Source of the DNA: Streptomyces armeniacus
GTDB taxonomy: Bacteria > Actinomycetota > Actinomycetes > Streptomycetales > Streptomycetaceae
Reading direction: 5' to 3'
Length of the DNA stretch: 64,000 nucleotides
Assembly: GCF_003355155.1 (NCBI RefSeq)
Contig: NZ_CP031320.1
Coordinates: 5,013,367 to 5,077,366, forward strand
The notes beneath the pieces are model-generated. The model was given only the letters and a program-made list of their open reading frames with translations, was not told the DNA's origin and did not search any database. This document shows positions 27,068-36,134 of this stretch, one piece after another. The translations under genes were made by a program, and so were the position numbers. The first letter of the stretch is position 1, and each line of letters opens with the position of its first letter.

Positions 27068-27131
27068 GCTGCTCGCTCGGACACTCGGCCCGTCAGCTGT
27101 GCTGCACTGTCACTGCTCGGCTACCCGGCCG

Positions 27132-28043
27132 TCAGCCGCGCTGGATGCCGGAGCTGTCCTGCAGGACTCCGCGCCGTCCGTCCTGTGTCTGCGCGACAAG
27201 CGCCTGGCCGCGCTGCTCCACGGCGAGGTACCAGGTGCCCGGCGCCAGTTCGGCCACCGGGTTCGGCGAACCGTCCTCCGGGAAGAGGGGGCGCGCCACC
27301 GGCACCGCGAACCAGAACGGCTGGAAGTCGCCGCCACCCGGCGCGTGCTGACCCGGCTGCGGCTGGGCCTGCTGCGGCGCACCCGGCTGCGGCTGCTGCC
27401 CGGGGCCCGGCTGGCCCGGCTGGGCGCCGTACGGCTGGGGCTGGCCCGGCTGGCCGCCGTACGGCTGGGGCTGGCCCGGCTGCTGGCCCGGGTAGCCGTA
27501 ACCGCCCTGCGGCTGCGGCTGACCGGGCTGGCCCGGCTGGCCGCCGTAGGGGGCGCCCGGCATCGGGGCACCGCCACCGCCCATGAGGGGTGCCTTCAGG
27601 GCGGGCACCGTCTCGGTCAGGAGCGCCACGACCGCCAGGACGAGCCCTGCCAGCACCGAAATGATGAGCCCCATGCCGAACTCGAGGTCCGCACCCTCGT
27701 TGTCGGGCTTGGTGAACAGCAGTCCGAGCGAGCTGAAGCCCGTGGCGAGCGCGAAACCGAGGCCCAGCTGCGACGGCACGATGCCGAACAGTTTGACCTG
27801 CGGCGGCAGGGCGCGCCCGAACACGATGGCGCCAACGGCGAAAAGCCCGAGGAGGGTGACCGCGAAGGGGGCCACCCCCGCACCCTCGCTCATGTCCCAC
27901 ATCGTGGGAAAGTCCGGCTTCGAGCTGTCTGGCACGCCATCGGGAATGTCAGCGGTGAAGACCTCGAGGAACGAGGCGATGAGGAGCAGGACGGCTGCTC
28001 CGATCATCACTGCGTCGCCTCGGGTGAGCGAGCGGATGTTCAA
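27132..28043 (-). CDS. DUF5336 membrane protein with Pro/Gly/Gln-rich tail
   Basis: About 303-residue protein. A TTG start at 28043 is chosen: AAGGA precedes it and LNIRSLTRGD is the family start; the upstream extension is charged and unlike the family. Four transmembrane helices (about 10-150) make the DUF5336 region. A low-complexity linker of GQPQPYG-type repeats (about 165-245) and a small C-terminal globular part (about 250-303: FWFAVPVARPLFPED...GTWYLAVEQRGQALVAQTQDGRRGVLQD) follow. Mycobacterial relatives are called 34-kDa antigen-type proteins. Function unknown; probably envelope-associated. Confidence 0.75.
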   Translation of the reverse strand: MNIRSLTRGDAVMIGAAVLLLIASFLEVFTADIPDGVPDSSKPDFPTMWDMSEGAGVAPFAVTLLGLFAVGAIVFGRALPPQVKLFGIVPSQLGLGFALATGFSSLGLLFTKPDNEGADLEFGMGLIISVLAGLVLAVVALLTETVPALKAPLMGGGGAPMPGAPYGGQPGQPGQPQPQGGYGYPGQQPGQPQPYGGQPGQPQPYGAQPGQPGPGQQPQPGAPQQAQPQPGQHAPGGGDFQPFWFAVPVARPLFPEDGSPNPVAELAPGTWYLAVEQRGQALVAQTQDGRRGVLQDSSGIQRG

Positions 28044-28284
28044 CGTGGGGTCCTTAGTCGGTCTTGTCTGTCCGTGTTTCTGTCTGCCGGGGGTGAGCAC
28101 CCCATCGTACGGGCGACACTATGGCCTGATGTGGCGGGCCGTCTTCTTCGTTTCCGTTCTGTGCCAGTTCTCGCGGCTGTGTGTCTGATCACGTCGGCGG
28201 TGCGCGCCGTGTTCGCCCTGTTCGCCGATTTCGCGTTGTCGGCCGGCAGCGGTGAGTGCCCGGGCGGCGTCCTTCCGTGAGCGG

Positions 28285-29250
28285 TCAACGTCCTTCCGTG
28301 AGGAAGTCGGTGATGCCCTGCGCGATCCCGTACGCGGCGCGCCCGCGCCACTCGGGGTCGGTGAATTGGGCGGCGTCTCCCGCGTCCCGCATGTTGCCGC
28401 ACTCGAGGAACACCTTCGGCACCTTGCTGAGATTGAGTCCGCCGAGGTCGTCGCGGGTGACGTAACCCTTCTCGGCGTCGATGTAGTTGGACTTGCGGGC
28501 GCCCTCGACCTTGTCGAACGCGGCCGCCAGCGAGGTGCCGAGGCGCCGCGAGGGCGCGCTGATCGCGGTGGTGTCCGCGTCTCCCGCGCGCAGCGAAGCG
28601 GGAACGATCACGTGGAACCCGTGGCCGCCCTGCGCGGCGCCGTCCGCGTGCAGCGAGACGACCGCGTCGGCCTTCGCCGTATTGCCGATTTCCGCGCGCT
28701 CGTCGATGCACGGGCCGTAGGAACGATCTCCGTCCTGCGTGAGTTTCACGGAGGCGCCCTGCTTTTCCAGATCCGTACGGACGCGCCGGGCGAGATCCAG
28801 CGTGAAGGAGGCTTCGGCATAACCGGAGTTCGTTTCGGTGCCGGTGGTGTCGCAGGCTTTCTTGTTTGTGCCGATATCCACGAGTCGGTTGATTTTGTCC
28901 GGGTGCTTCCGATTGTTCGGATTGTGCCCGGGGTCGAGCACGACCGTCATGCCCTCGAGTGGATCTCCCTTTTGGCCCCGATTGCCGTTCTCTTTCCCGC
29001 CCTTGTCCGGTTGGGGGGATTTCCCCCGCTTATCCGGTGCGCCCGGTTTCCCGCCGTCCGGCCCCTCGGACCCGTCCGACCCGTCCGATCCGGACGGGCC
29101 CGGCATCAGTGCGGGCGGCGAGTCCGAGCCCTCGTCGGCCGACCCCCGCGCCGACTGCCACACGAGCCAGCCCGCGAAGCAGAGCGGCACCAGCGAGGCG
29201 AGGACGATGACCAGGGTCCCGCCGCGGCGGGACGGGGTTCGGTAGGACAC
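28285..29250 (-). CDS. N-acetylmuramoyl-L-alanine amidase (Amidase_3)
   Basis: 321-residue membrane-anchored or secreted peptidoglycan amidase. Residues 12-32 are a hydrophobic anchor/signal, followed by an acidic Ser/Gly/Asp-rich linker. The Amidase_3 domain runs from about 100 to the end. VLDPGHNP carries the first zinc His, a Glu lies in NSGYAEASFTLDLA, SLHADGA carries the second His, and FLECGNMRD carries the catalytic Glu. It cleaves the amide between MurNAc and L-Ala during cell-wall remodelling. Encoded as a single gene, followed after a 240-bp gap by the DUF5336 gene in the same direction. Confidence 0.9.
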   Translation of the reverse strand: MSYRTPSRRGGTLVIVLASLVPLCFAGWLVWQSARGSADEGSDSPPALMPGPSGSDGSDGSEGPDGGKPGAPDKRGKSPQPDKGGKENGNRGQKGDPLEGMTVVLDPGHNPNNRKHPDKINRLVDIGTNKKACDTTGTETNSGYAEASFTLDLARRVRTDLEKQGASVKLTQDGDRSYGPCIDERAEIGNTAKADAVVSLHADGAAQGGHGFHVIVPASLRAGDADTTAISAPSRRLGTSLAAAFDKVEGARKSNYIDAEKGYVTRDDLGGLNLSKVPKVFLECGNMRDAGDAAQFTDPEWRGRAAYGIAQGITDFLTEGR

Positions 29251-29274
29251 GGTTCGCGATCGTAGCGCCGCGCG

Positions 29275-29943
29275 TCACCCGCCGGGGCGGTTGTGCCGCA
29301 GAACGCGGAGCGAGCGCGTGGCCGAGACCTCCGTGAAGGCACCCGACTCCAGCGCCCGCCGGTGGATCCGGTACGGCGCCTGGCCGCCGTCCGCCGGGTC
29401 CTCGAACACGTCGTGGATCACGAGCAGTCCGCCGTCTGCGAGGTGCGGCACCCAGCCCTCGTAGTCGGCGCCGGCGTGCTCGTCGGTGTGCCCGCCGTCG
29501 ACGAAGACCAGCCCCAGCGGGCCGCCCCAGACCGCCGCCGCCTGCGGCGACCGCCCGACGAGCGCGACGACGTGCTCCTCCAGGCCGGCGGCGTGCAGCG
29601 TACGGCGGAACGCGGGCAGCGTGTCCATCATGCCGGTCCCGGGGTCGACGAGCGACGGGTCGTGGTACTCCCAGCCGGGCTGCTGCTCCTCGCTGCCGCG
29701 GTGGTGGTCCACGGTGAGGACCGTCACGCCGGCCGTGCGGGCGGCGTCCGCGAGGAGGATGGTCGAACGCCCGCAGTACGTGCCGACTTCCAGCAGCGGC
29801 AGCCCGAGCCGCCCGGCGGCGTCGGCGGCGGCCGCGTACAGGGCGAGTCCCTCGTCCTCGGGCATGAACCCCTTGGCGGCCTCGAAGGCGGCGAGCGCGG
29901 CGGGGGAGGGTGCGGGGGCGGGCTGGGGCTGCGGCTGGTGCAT
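29275..29943 (-). CDS. class I SAM-dependent methyltransferase (Methyltransf_24 type)
   Basis: 222-residue methyltransferase. The motif I region LLEVGTYCGRSTILLADAA (about 50-68) has the EVGTYCGRST form of the O-methyltransferase-like Methyltransf_24 group. DHHRGSEE supplies the acidic loop, and GLVFVDGGHTDEHAGADYEGW is the conserved post-motif segment. The first 20 residues are Pro/Gln-rich and look disordered. It is 24 nt upstream of the amidase gene on the same strand, so the two are probably co-transcribed; a link to envelope glycans is possible but unproven. Confidence 0.85.
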   Translation of the reverse strand: MHQPQPQPAPAPSPAALAAFEAAKGFMPEDEGLALYAAAADAAGRLGLPLLEVGTYCGRSTILLADAARTAGVTVLTVDHHRGSEEQQPGWEYHDPSLVDPGTGMMDTLPAFRRTLHAAGLEEHVVALVGRSPQAAAVWGGPLGLVFVDGGHTDEHAGADYEGWVPHLADGGLLVIHDVFEDPADGGQAPYRIHRRALESGAFTEVSATRSLRVLRHNRPGG

Positions 29944-30150
29944 CGTGCTGGCTGTCCGGCTTCTCGGGAGGAGTACGGCGGCTTGCGGCGGCGTACGCGG
30001 CGTACGGCGGGTGCGGTCTGCGCGGCCTTCCGCGCCGCCCCGGGGGGTGTTCGCGCGTGCCGGCGACTATACGATCGCACGGAATCGATGATCGCCCATG
30101 GGACCAGTACGGCGTCGAGGCACCGCACGCCGAGAGGGCCGGGAGCCGGG

Positions 30151-31302
30151 ATGACCGACGACGCGCACGCACCGGAGCCGACGCCGTCGCGCCTGGCCCG
30201 GTGGCGCGGTACGGCACGGTGGCGCCGTATGGGCCGGGGCAAGCCCGGCACCGCCCTCGCCGCGGCCGTCGTCGGCGCCCTGCTCGGCGCCGGGCTCACC
30301 GCGTGGCAGGCCGGAGTCACGCCGTTCTCCGGCGAAGCGGCCTGCTGGGGCTCCCTCGACGACCGCGACCTCGAGGAACTGCCCCTGGGCAGCGGCGACA
30401 TCGGCGCGCAGGAGCAGCCGCCCGGCGACGGCACGGCGGCCGACGGCAGCTGCCGCCTCATCGGCGGCGAGGACCGCGGCTGGGAGGTGAACGTACGGGT
30501 GCACACGCCCACCGGCCCGTACGCCCGCGAGTCCGACGGCTGGCACGAGAAGTTCCTCGCCTCCGACATGAGTCCGCTGGGCGGTGAACTGACCGGCATG
30601 GCCTCGGCCGCCCGCTCCTGGCTGGCGCTCCCCGCCGAGTGCACGGGCGCCGCCTCGTACGCGCCGCCTACCGTCGTCGACGTCGACACCGGCGGGAACG
30701 GCGTCGGCGAACCGGAGCAGGACCGCGAGATGCGCGCCGTCCTCGCCCGGGTCGTCACCCGGCTCGCCAACGGCACGCTGGCGAAGCTCGGTTGCGACGA
30801 CCGCTTCGAGGAGCCGGAGCGGCTCCCCGCGCTCCCGCAGCCGCGGGACGCGAGCCCCGCAGCCGTCTGCGGAATCGACGGGCTCACCGTGCCGCCGTCG
30901 GCGAAGAGCACACCGGAGCTGGAACGCCGCTCGACCGGCGACGGCCCCGTCCGCAGCTGCGACCTCGGCTACAGCGACCACGACGTGGACGACCTGCGCC
31001 TCCTCACCGTCGACGACCCCGGGCTCGCCCGCATCCTCGACCCCGTGGTGCGCGACTCGGGCATCCCCGTCACGGTGCCCGAGGGCGCACCCGAGGGCTA
31101 CGGGACGCTGGGCTCCACGCAGTCGGCGTTCCGTACGGAGTGCAAGGGCGTGTACGTGGTCTTCCTGCTGCGCCAGCACGAGATCGCCGACAACCCGCTG
31201 CGGACCGCCCGTACGCTGCTGCCCCGCTACGTACGCGCCGAGACCGAACGGCTGGGCTGCGCCCGTGCGGACATGCGGGTGCCGCCGGGCCCGGCGGCCT
31301 GA
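30151..31302 (+). CDS. membrane-anchored extracellular protein of unknown function
   Basis: 383-residue protein not assigned to a known family. ATG at 30151 follows GGGAGCCGGG. A basic N-terminal region with RWRRMGRGK is followed by one transmembrane helix (about 34-52, TALAAAVVGALLGAGLTAW), placing the rest outside. The exterior part has evenly spaced cysteines (AACWGSL, SCRLIGG, AECTGA, LGCDDR, VCGIDG, SCDLGYS, ECKGVY, LGCARA), suggesting four disulphides. Two halves each contain an ALPAE/ERLPALP-like segment, so an internal duplication is possible. Streptomyces-type lineage protein; role unknown. Confidence 0.7.
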   Translation: MTDDAHAPEPTPSRLARWRGTARWRRMGRGKPGTALAAAVVGALLGAGLTAWQAGVTPFSGEAACWGSLDDRDLEELPLGSGDIGAQEQPPGDGTAADGSCRLIGGEDRGWEVNVRVHTPTGPYARESDGWHEKFLASDMSPLGGELTGMASAARSWLALPAECTGAASYAPPTVVDVDTGGNGVGEPEQDREMRAVLARVVTRLANGTLAKLGCDDRFEEPERLPALPQPRDASPAAVCGIDGLTVPPSAKSTPELERRSTGDGPVRSCDLGYSDHDVDDLRLLTVDDPGLARILDPVVRDSGIPVTVPEGAPEGYGTLGSTQSAFRTECKGVYVVFLLRQHEIADNPLRTARTLLPRYVRAETERLGCARADMRVPPGPAA

Positions 31303-31345
31303 GCGCGCCGCCGACCGGGACCGACCTGACCATTACGGTGCGGCC

Positions 31346-33664
31346 ATGGGGATCGCGATCACGCAGGAGCAGCAGGCGCTCGCCGAGACCGTACGGGACT
31401 GGGCCGCGCACGCCGTACCGCCCGAGGCGCCGCACCGCGCGCCGGACACGTCCACGGGCGCCGCGCGGCCGCCGTACCGGGACGGGCTCGCCCGGCTCGG
31501 GCTGCCGGGGCTGCGCGCGCCGGAGGCGTACGGCGGGGGCGGCGGCACGGTGGCCGACCTGGCGGTCGCGCTGGAGGAGACGGGCCGTGCGCTGCTCCCC
31601 GGGCCGTACGTGCCGACCGTCCTCGCCGTGGAACTGCTGCTGCGCGGCGCGCAGCCGGGGCCCGGCGACGCGGCGGACGCCGGGCGCCCGCCCGAACCTT
31701 CCCGGGCCGTACGGGCCGTACGGTCCCGGCTCGTACGGCAGCTGGCCGAGGGTGCTCGTACGGCCGCCGTCGCGCTCGGCACCGGCTCCCTCACCGCCGA
31801 GCCCGCCCCGGACGGAGGCCACGTCCTGCACGGCACCGCGCCTCCCGTCCTCGGCGCCGCCGGAGCCGAACTGCTCGTGCTGGCCGCCGAGTCGCCCGGC
31901 CACGGCACCGTCTGGCTGGCGGTCGACGCGGACGCGCTGACCGTACGCGCCCGGGACAGCGCCGACCCGCTGCGCCCCGTCGCCGACGTGCTCGCCGAAC
32001 GGGTCACCGTGCCGGCCGCGCGCACCCTCGCCGTGGACACCGCCCTCGTACGCGACCTGGCCGCCGTCCTGTTCTCCGCCGAGGCGTGCGGCGTCGCCGC
32101 CCGCGCCCTGGACACGGCGGCCGGACACGCGGTGGTGCGCGAGCAGTTCGGGCGGCCCGTCGGCAGCTTCCAGGCGGTCAAGCACGGCTGCGCGGAGATG
32201 CTCGTACGCCTCGCCCAGGCCCGCGCCCTCACCTGGGACGCGGCGCGCGCGGTGGACGAGCCCGCGCCCGTACGGGGGTTGGCGGCGGCGCTGGCGGCTT
32301 CCGTGGCGCTGGAGGCGGCGTACGAGGGCGCGAAGGACTGCGTGCAGCTCCTCGGCGCCACCGGCTTCAGCCGGGAACACGACGCGCATCTCGCGCTGCG
32401 GCGCGCGCTGACCGTACGGCAGCTCCTCGGCCCCGGACACCGGCACCGGCTGCGGGCCGCGCGCCTCGCGGCGGACGGGGGCACGCGGCGCGCGCTGCGG
32501 CTCGGCCCGGGGCTTGAGCTGGGGCTCGAACTGCCGCCGGACGCGCGAGCGGAGGCCGATACGTTCCGCGCCCGCGCGCGCGAGGCCGCCGACGGCGCGC
32601 GGGGGCTCGACCCGGCGGAGGCGCGGCGGCGCCTCGCCCCGGACGGGTACGCGGAACCGCACCTGCCGCCGCCGTACGGCCTGGGCGCGGGCCCCGTACA
32701 GCAGCTGGTGGTGGGGGAGGAGCTGCGCGCGGCGGGCGTACGGGTCAGCGAACTCGGCGTCACCGCCTGCGCGCTGCCCGCCCTCGTCACGTACGGCACG
32801 GAGGCCCAGCGCGCACGGCACCTGCCCGGCACGGTGAGCGGTGAGACGGCGTGGTGCCAGCTGTTCTCCGAGCCCGACGCGGGCTCGGACATGGCGGCGC
32901 TGCGCACGCGGGCGGAACGGGTCCCCGGCCGTGGGAGTGGTGCGGGCGGTGGCGGCTGGCGGGTCAACGGGCAGAAGGCGTGGATCTCGGCCGCGCAGTC
33001 GGCGGACTGGGGCGTGCTCCTCGCCCGTACGGACCCGGAGGCGCCCACGGAGCGCGCGTTGACCTTCTTCCTCGTCGACATGCGGAACACCCCCGGCCTC
33101 GAGGTGCGGCCCGTACGGGACATCGCGGGCGGCACACCGTTCGGCGAGGTCTATCTGGACGGCGTACTGCTCCCGGAGGACGCCGTGGTCGGCGAGGTGC
33201 ACGACGGCTGGGCGGTCGCTCGGCACACGCTCGGCAACGGCCGCGTGGACTGGACCGACCGGCCGGACTTCGGCCCCGGCCTGGAAGCGCTGCTCGCGCG
33301 CTGCCCGTACGGGGACGACGCGGGCCCCGTACGGGAGCGCCTCGGCGCGCTCGCGGCGGAGGCGCACGCCCTCGGCTGCCTCGCACTCCGTACGGTGCTC
33401 CGGCGCGCCGCGGGCCAACAATCCGGCGCGGACCCCGGCGTACACCGCCTCCTGCGCGCCCGGCACCAGCAGCGGGTGGCGGAACTGGCCCTGGAACTCC
33501 TCGGCCCGCCGGGCGCGCTGACGGACGAGGGCGGCGCGGTGGACACGTTCCTCACCTCACGCGGCGCCACGCTCTCCGGCGGCACCACGCAGATCCAGCT
33601 GAACGCCCTCGCCGAAACCCACCTGTCCCTCCCCCACGACCCGGAACCCCGCCCGCTGCTGTGA
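31346..33664 (+). CDS. fused double acyl-CoA dehydrogenase
   Basis: 772-residue protein made of two acyl-CoA dehydrogenase-like modules. Module 1 (about 1-380) contains EACGVAARALDTAAGHAVVREQFGRPVGSFQAVKHGCAEM, the FAD/CoA-binding helical region. Module 2 (about 390-772) contains WCQLFSEPDAGSDMAALRTRA and VNGQKAWIS, the flavin-facing beta-domain, and ends with TLSGGTTQIQLNALAE, the usual C-terminal motif. Separate genes encode alpha2-beta2 sterol or bile-acid side-chain dehydrogenases in mycobacteria, so a fused heterodimer is a fair reading. Some catalytic bases may be confined to one half. Substrate unknown; a bulky acyl-CoA is likely. Confidence 0.85.
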   Translation: MGIAITQEQQALAETVRDWAAHAVPPEAPHRAPDTSTGAARPPYRDGLARLGLPGLRAPEAYGGGGGTVADLAVALEETGRALLPGPYVPTVLAVELLLRGAQPGPGDAADAGRPPEPSRAVRAVRSRLVRQLAEGARTAAVALGTGSLTAEPAPDGGHVLHGTAPPVLGAAGAELLVLAAESPGHGTVWLAVDADALTVRARDSADPLRPVADVLAERVTVPAARTLAVDTALVRDLAAVLFSAEACGVAARALDTAAGHAVVREQFGRPVGSFQAVKHGCAEMLVRLAQARALTWDAARAVDEPAPVRGLAAALAASVALEAAYEGAKDCVQLLGATGFSREHDAHLALRRALTVRQLLGPGHRHRLRAARLAADGGTRRALRLGPGLELGLELPPDARAEADTFRARAREAADGARGLDPAEARRRLAPDGYAEPHLPPPYGLGAGPVQQLVVGEELRAAGVRVSELGVTACALPALVTYGTEAQRARHLPGTVSGETAWCQLFSEPDAGSDMAALRTRAERVPGRGSGAGGGGWRVNGQKAWISAAQSADWGVLLARTDPEAPTERALTFFLVDMRNTPGLEVRPVRDIAGGTPFGEVYLDGVLLPEDAVVGEVHDGWAVARHTLGNGRVDWTDRPDFGPGLEALLARCPYGDDAGPVRERLGALAAEAHALGCLALRTVLRRAAGQQSGADPGVHRLLRARHQQRVAELALELLGPPGALTDEGGAVDTFLTSRGATLSGGTTQIQLNALAETHLSLPHDPEPRPLL

Positions 33665-34020
33665 CGCCGGCCGGGGCCGCCCCGACCGCCCGTGACACCG
33701 GCGTGCGGCACATGAGCCGTACGCCGGTGCCCGCGTGGCCCAACTCGCGCGCGGAGCAACGTGTGCCGGGATGGCAAGTGGCCCAGGAGACGGCATTCCC
33801 GTTAATCGGCCGCTCATTGAGCGTTCGCTCCGTGAATACACTTGAAACACATCGCTGAACTGCAGCGATAGCGAACTGCGGCCAGCGGTACTAGGAGCGG
33901 AGTAGAAGCAGATACTCCCCGCAGAGTACGCCACCACGAACTTGATTGCATAGGATCTCCACTCACAGAAGGGAAACAGTCTCGCCGCTGGCGGACTTGC
34001 TCGAAAAAGGGAGAGGGGAT
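33665..34020. other. lower-GC intergenic region before SH3-like genes
   Basis: About 355 bp with base composition clearly below the neighbours from about 33780 on. It holds a small hairpin (ATCGCTG at 33851-33857, CAGCGAT at 33863-33869) and TAGGAT at 33951-33956, a good streptomycete -10 box. No convincing -35 lies 17 nt upstream. I see no gene in it. Confidence 0.45.
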
Positions 34021-34437
34021 ATGTCACGTGTGAAGCGAACGGTGGCTGGGTTAGCGGCTGCTGTGGTTCTGGGCGGAGCAGGGGCTGTCGCTACCGCCTT
34101 GCCCGCTCAGGCTGACGGCCCGGCATTCACGGCATCAACGGAAAACAACGAACCGGCCTCCGGATCCACGCCGAAGGCTGCGCCCTCGTCCCATTCGACA
34201 GAGGCCGCGCTGTCCAGTCCCGGGCGTTACTTGGTCGACGGAGCGCGGATCCGCACCAACCCCAGCACCTCGGCCACCGTGGTCGGCTATGGCTACCGGT
34301 CCCACGACGCCACGGTCCACTGCCGGCGGGTCGTCGCCAACACCGAGTGGTACTACCACAAGAACAACACCACCGGAGTCTCCGGATGGTCCCGAGTCGA
34401 CGTACTCATTCCCCTCATCCAGGTTCGGAACTGCTGA
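34021..34437 (+). CDS. small secreted SH3-like protein 1
   Basis: 138-residue secreted protein. ATG at 34021 follows GGGAGAGGGGAT. Signal peptide 1-31 (ends LPAQA). A Ser/Pro/Thr linker (32-66) precedes a bacterial SH3-type domain (about 67-138): YLVDGARIRTNPSTSATVVGYGYRSHDATVHC...WSRVDV. Two or three cysteines could form disulphides. Such SH3 domains bind peptidoglycan or protein ligands; free-standing small ones are poorly characterised. Codon use is less GC-biased than in neighbours. A second similar gene follows after 20 nt, so the two form a pair. Confidence 0.8.
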   Translation: MSRVKRTVAGLAAAVVLGGAGAVATALPAQADGPAFTASTENNEPASGSTPKAAPSSHSTEAALSSPGRYLVDGARIRTNPSTSATVVGYGYRSHDATVHCRRVVANTEWYYHKNNTTGVSGWSRVDVLIPLIQVRNC

Positions 34438-34457
34438 GAGGCACACGGGGAGGAAAC

Positions 34458-34805
34458 GTGCTCAGGATCGCGAACAGAGTAGCCGTCGTCGCCGCAGTCA
34501 TAGGTGCGATGTTGACGAGTGGTGCGGTGGCTTCCACCGCCGAATCCGCTTCAGCCGCGCAGCGGTCTCAAGTGGGAGTGCAAAGTCGGGCAGGGTATTT
34601 TCTGGGCGACGGCATTAACATCCGCAACGCCCCCAACGGTCCCGTCATCCTGGGCAAAGGGTACCGGGGTGAGACGTTCACCGCCCATTGCTGGAACGGC
34701 AATGGGCTTTGGATCTATCTGACGGCTCATCGCGGCAACGTCACCGGGTGGGTGAGCGTCAGTTGGGTCTTCTACACGAACAACGGCCCCATGGGCTACT
34801 GCTAA
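34458..34805 (+). CDS. small secreted SH3-like protein 2
   Basis: 115-residue secreted protein. GTG at 34458 follows GGGGAGGAAAC. Signal peptide about 1-34 (ends ESASA). The mature part is a single SH3-type domain: YFLGDGINIRNAPNGPVILGKGYRGETFTAHCWNGNGLWIYLT...TGWVSVSWVF. Domain order and the RxNP motif (IRNAP here, IRTNP in gene 1) show the two are paralogues, although overall identity is low. Probably co-transcribed with gene 1. Confidence 0.8.
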   Translation: MLRIANRVAVVAAVIGAMLTSGAVASTAESASAAQRSQVGVQSRAGYFLGDGINIRNAPNGPVILGKGYRGETFTAHCWNGNGLWIYLTAHRGNVTGWVSVSWVFYTNNGPMGYC

Positions 34806-34900
34806 CGCGCGCTTCCTCCCCCCGGGCACCTGACCGGAGGGGAAAGATGCGCGGCCGTACAATGCGATCCGATCAACTGCGTGCGCTGCCCTATTGAGCC

Positions 34901-35345
34901 TCTTTCAACCTCGCGTGGGTGATGGGGCGTTGGGCTGACAGCGCGGTGAAGCCTCTGGCTATAGATGGGTTTTCGACCGAGAGAACCGTCTTCACCAGAG
35001 GCTTCGCGTGCTTGTCCACCCGTCCGGGATCGACGTGTCCAGCTCCGCCCGGCGCTTCCCGTCCGCCCGGCTGCGGGAGCATCGCCGGCAACGCGGCACC
35101 TGCTGGAGGCGGCTGACCCCCGGGCGCGGCTTCCTGGTGCGACTGGCCCTGCTGACGGCATGAACGTGCAGGTCATCACCGACCCGGCGGGACGGCTGCC
35201 ACGGGCATCCCCGGCACTGCCCGGAGCCGTCCACGTCATCAGGGCCGCGCGAACCCGCGGCATCATCGACGCCCTGGAAGAAGCCGCCGCGGAGTGCGGG
35301 GCCGACCACCACCAGCCTCGTCCAAGCCGTCCTCACCCTGCGCCT
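34901..35345 (+). pseudogene. IS5-family transposase relic with internal deletion and 33-bp filler
   Basis: From GTG at 35008 the translation VLVHPSGIDVSSSARRF...LREHRRQRGTCWRRLTPGR is the N-terminus of a streptomycete IS5-superfamily transposase. After a break, 35160 onward reads MNVQVITDPAGRLPRASPALPGAV...ARTRGIIDALEEA, a downstream part of the same protein around the DDE region. The middle (helix-turn-helix and first catalytic Asp region) is gone. Between the parts lies 35119-35151, an exact 33-bp copy of 36454-36486 in the nearby ATPase gene. The frame closes at a TGA soon after. The leader 34901-35007 with an 11-bp hairpin (34948-34958/34995-35005) belongs to the same element. No intact terminal repeats were identified. 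Confidence 0.8.
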
Positions 35346-35360
35346 GACCTGCTCAGGCAC

Positions 35361-36119
35361 TCACGCCTCGATGTCGTACTCCAGCACGTAGGCCGCCGCG
35401 TCGAGCGTCATCTCGTTCAACTCCACGGCCCGGCCGTCGCCGTCGAACGCGGTGCGGCAGATGCGCATGACCGGTGTGCCCGCCGAGAGCTCCAACTGCC
35501 GTGTCTCGGCGGCACTCGGCATCCGCGACCGCACTTCCTCCCGGAACCGGACGGGCTTGTGCCCGAGTTCGGCGAGCCGCGCGTACGTGCCGCCGGGGCC
35601 GGTGTCCTCCTGGGTGACCGGCGAACCGGCCACGAGTTCCGCCGGGAGATGGGACACGGACAGGAGCACGGGCTTGCCGTCGAGGACGAACCGGCGGTGG
35701 CGCGTACAGACCGCTGCGCCGGGTTCCAGCCCGAGCACGCGGGCGACCGGCTCCGTGGCCGGTGCCTCACCGACCTCGATCCCGTCCACGACGAGGTCCC
35801 GGTCCGCCGCGTCATCCGCCCACACCGACCGCCCGGAACCCCACACCTCCTGCGACAGCCGCTGCACCCCGCGCCGCCGGACGGGACGGAACGCCCGGAC
35901 GAACACGCCCTTGCCCTTGCGGGATTCGGCGATGCCCTCGTTCTTGAGCACGTCCAGAGCCTGCCGCGCGGTCATCAGGGCGACCTGGTGGGTCTCCTTG
36001 AGCTGGTTCTCGCCGGGCAGTTGATCGCCGGGCCCGTACTGCCCCGACTCGATCGCCGCCCTCAGCTCCGCCGCGATCCGCTGGTACTTGGGCAGCTCGC
36101 CCGCGCCCTGCTTGGCCAT
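35361..36119 (-). CDS. GntR-family regulator with UTRA domain
   Basis: About 252-residue HutC-subfamily GntR regulator. ATG at 36119 is chosen (GGAGG 8 nt upstream); GTG at 36122 is an alternative. The N-terminal winged helix (about 10-75) reads KYQRIAAELRAAIESGQYGPGDQLPGENQLKETHQVALMTARQALDVLKNEGI. The C-terminal UTRA ligand domain (about 100-250) ends with AVELNEMTLDAAAYVLEYDIEA. Palindromes TCTCTAGA(G/C)A upstream and in the divergent promoter are likely its own operators. The ligand is unknown. Divergent from an anti-sigma-like ATPase gene. Confidence 0.9.
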   Translation of the reverse strand: MAKQGAGELPKYQRIAAELRAAIESGQYGPGDQLPGENQLKETHQVALMTARQALDVLKNEGIAESRKGKGVFVRAFRPVRRRGVQRLSQEVWGSGRSVWADDAADRDLVVDGIEVGEAPATEPVARVLGLEPGAAVCTRHRRFVLDGKPVLLSVSHLPAELVAGSPVTQEDTGPGGTYARLAELGHKPVRFREEVRSRMPSAAETRQLELSAGTPVMRICRTAFDGDGRAVELNEMTLDAAAYVLEYDIEA

Positions 36120-36134
36120 CACACGTCCCTCCGT

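Noticed and set aside
34948..35005. 11-bp inverted repeat as an attenuator or riboswitch
   Set aside because: It belongs to the leader of the IS5-type element; no regulated intact gene follows.
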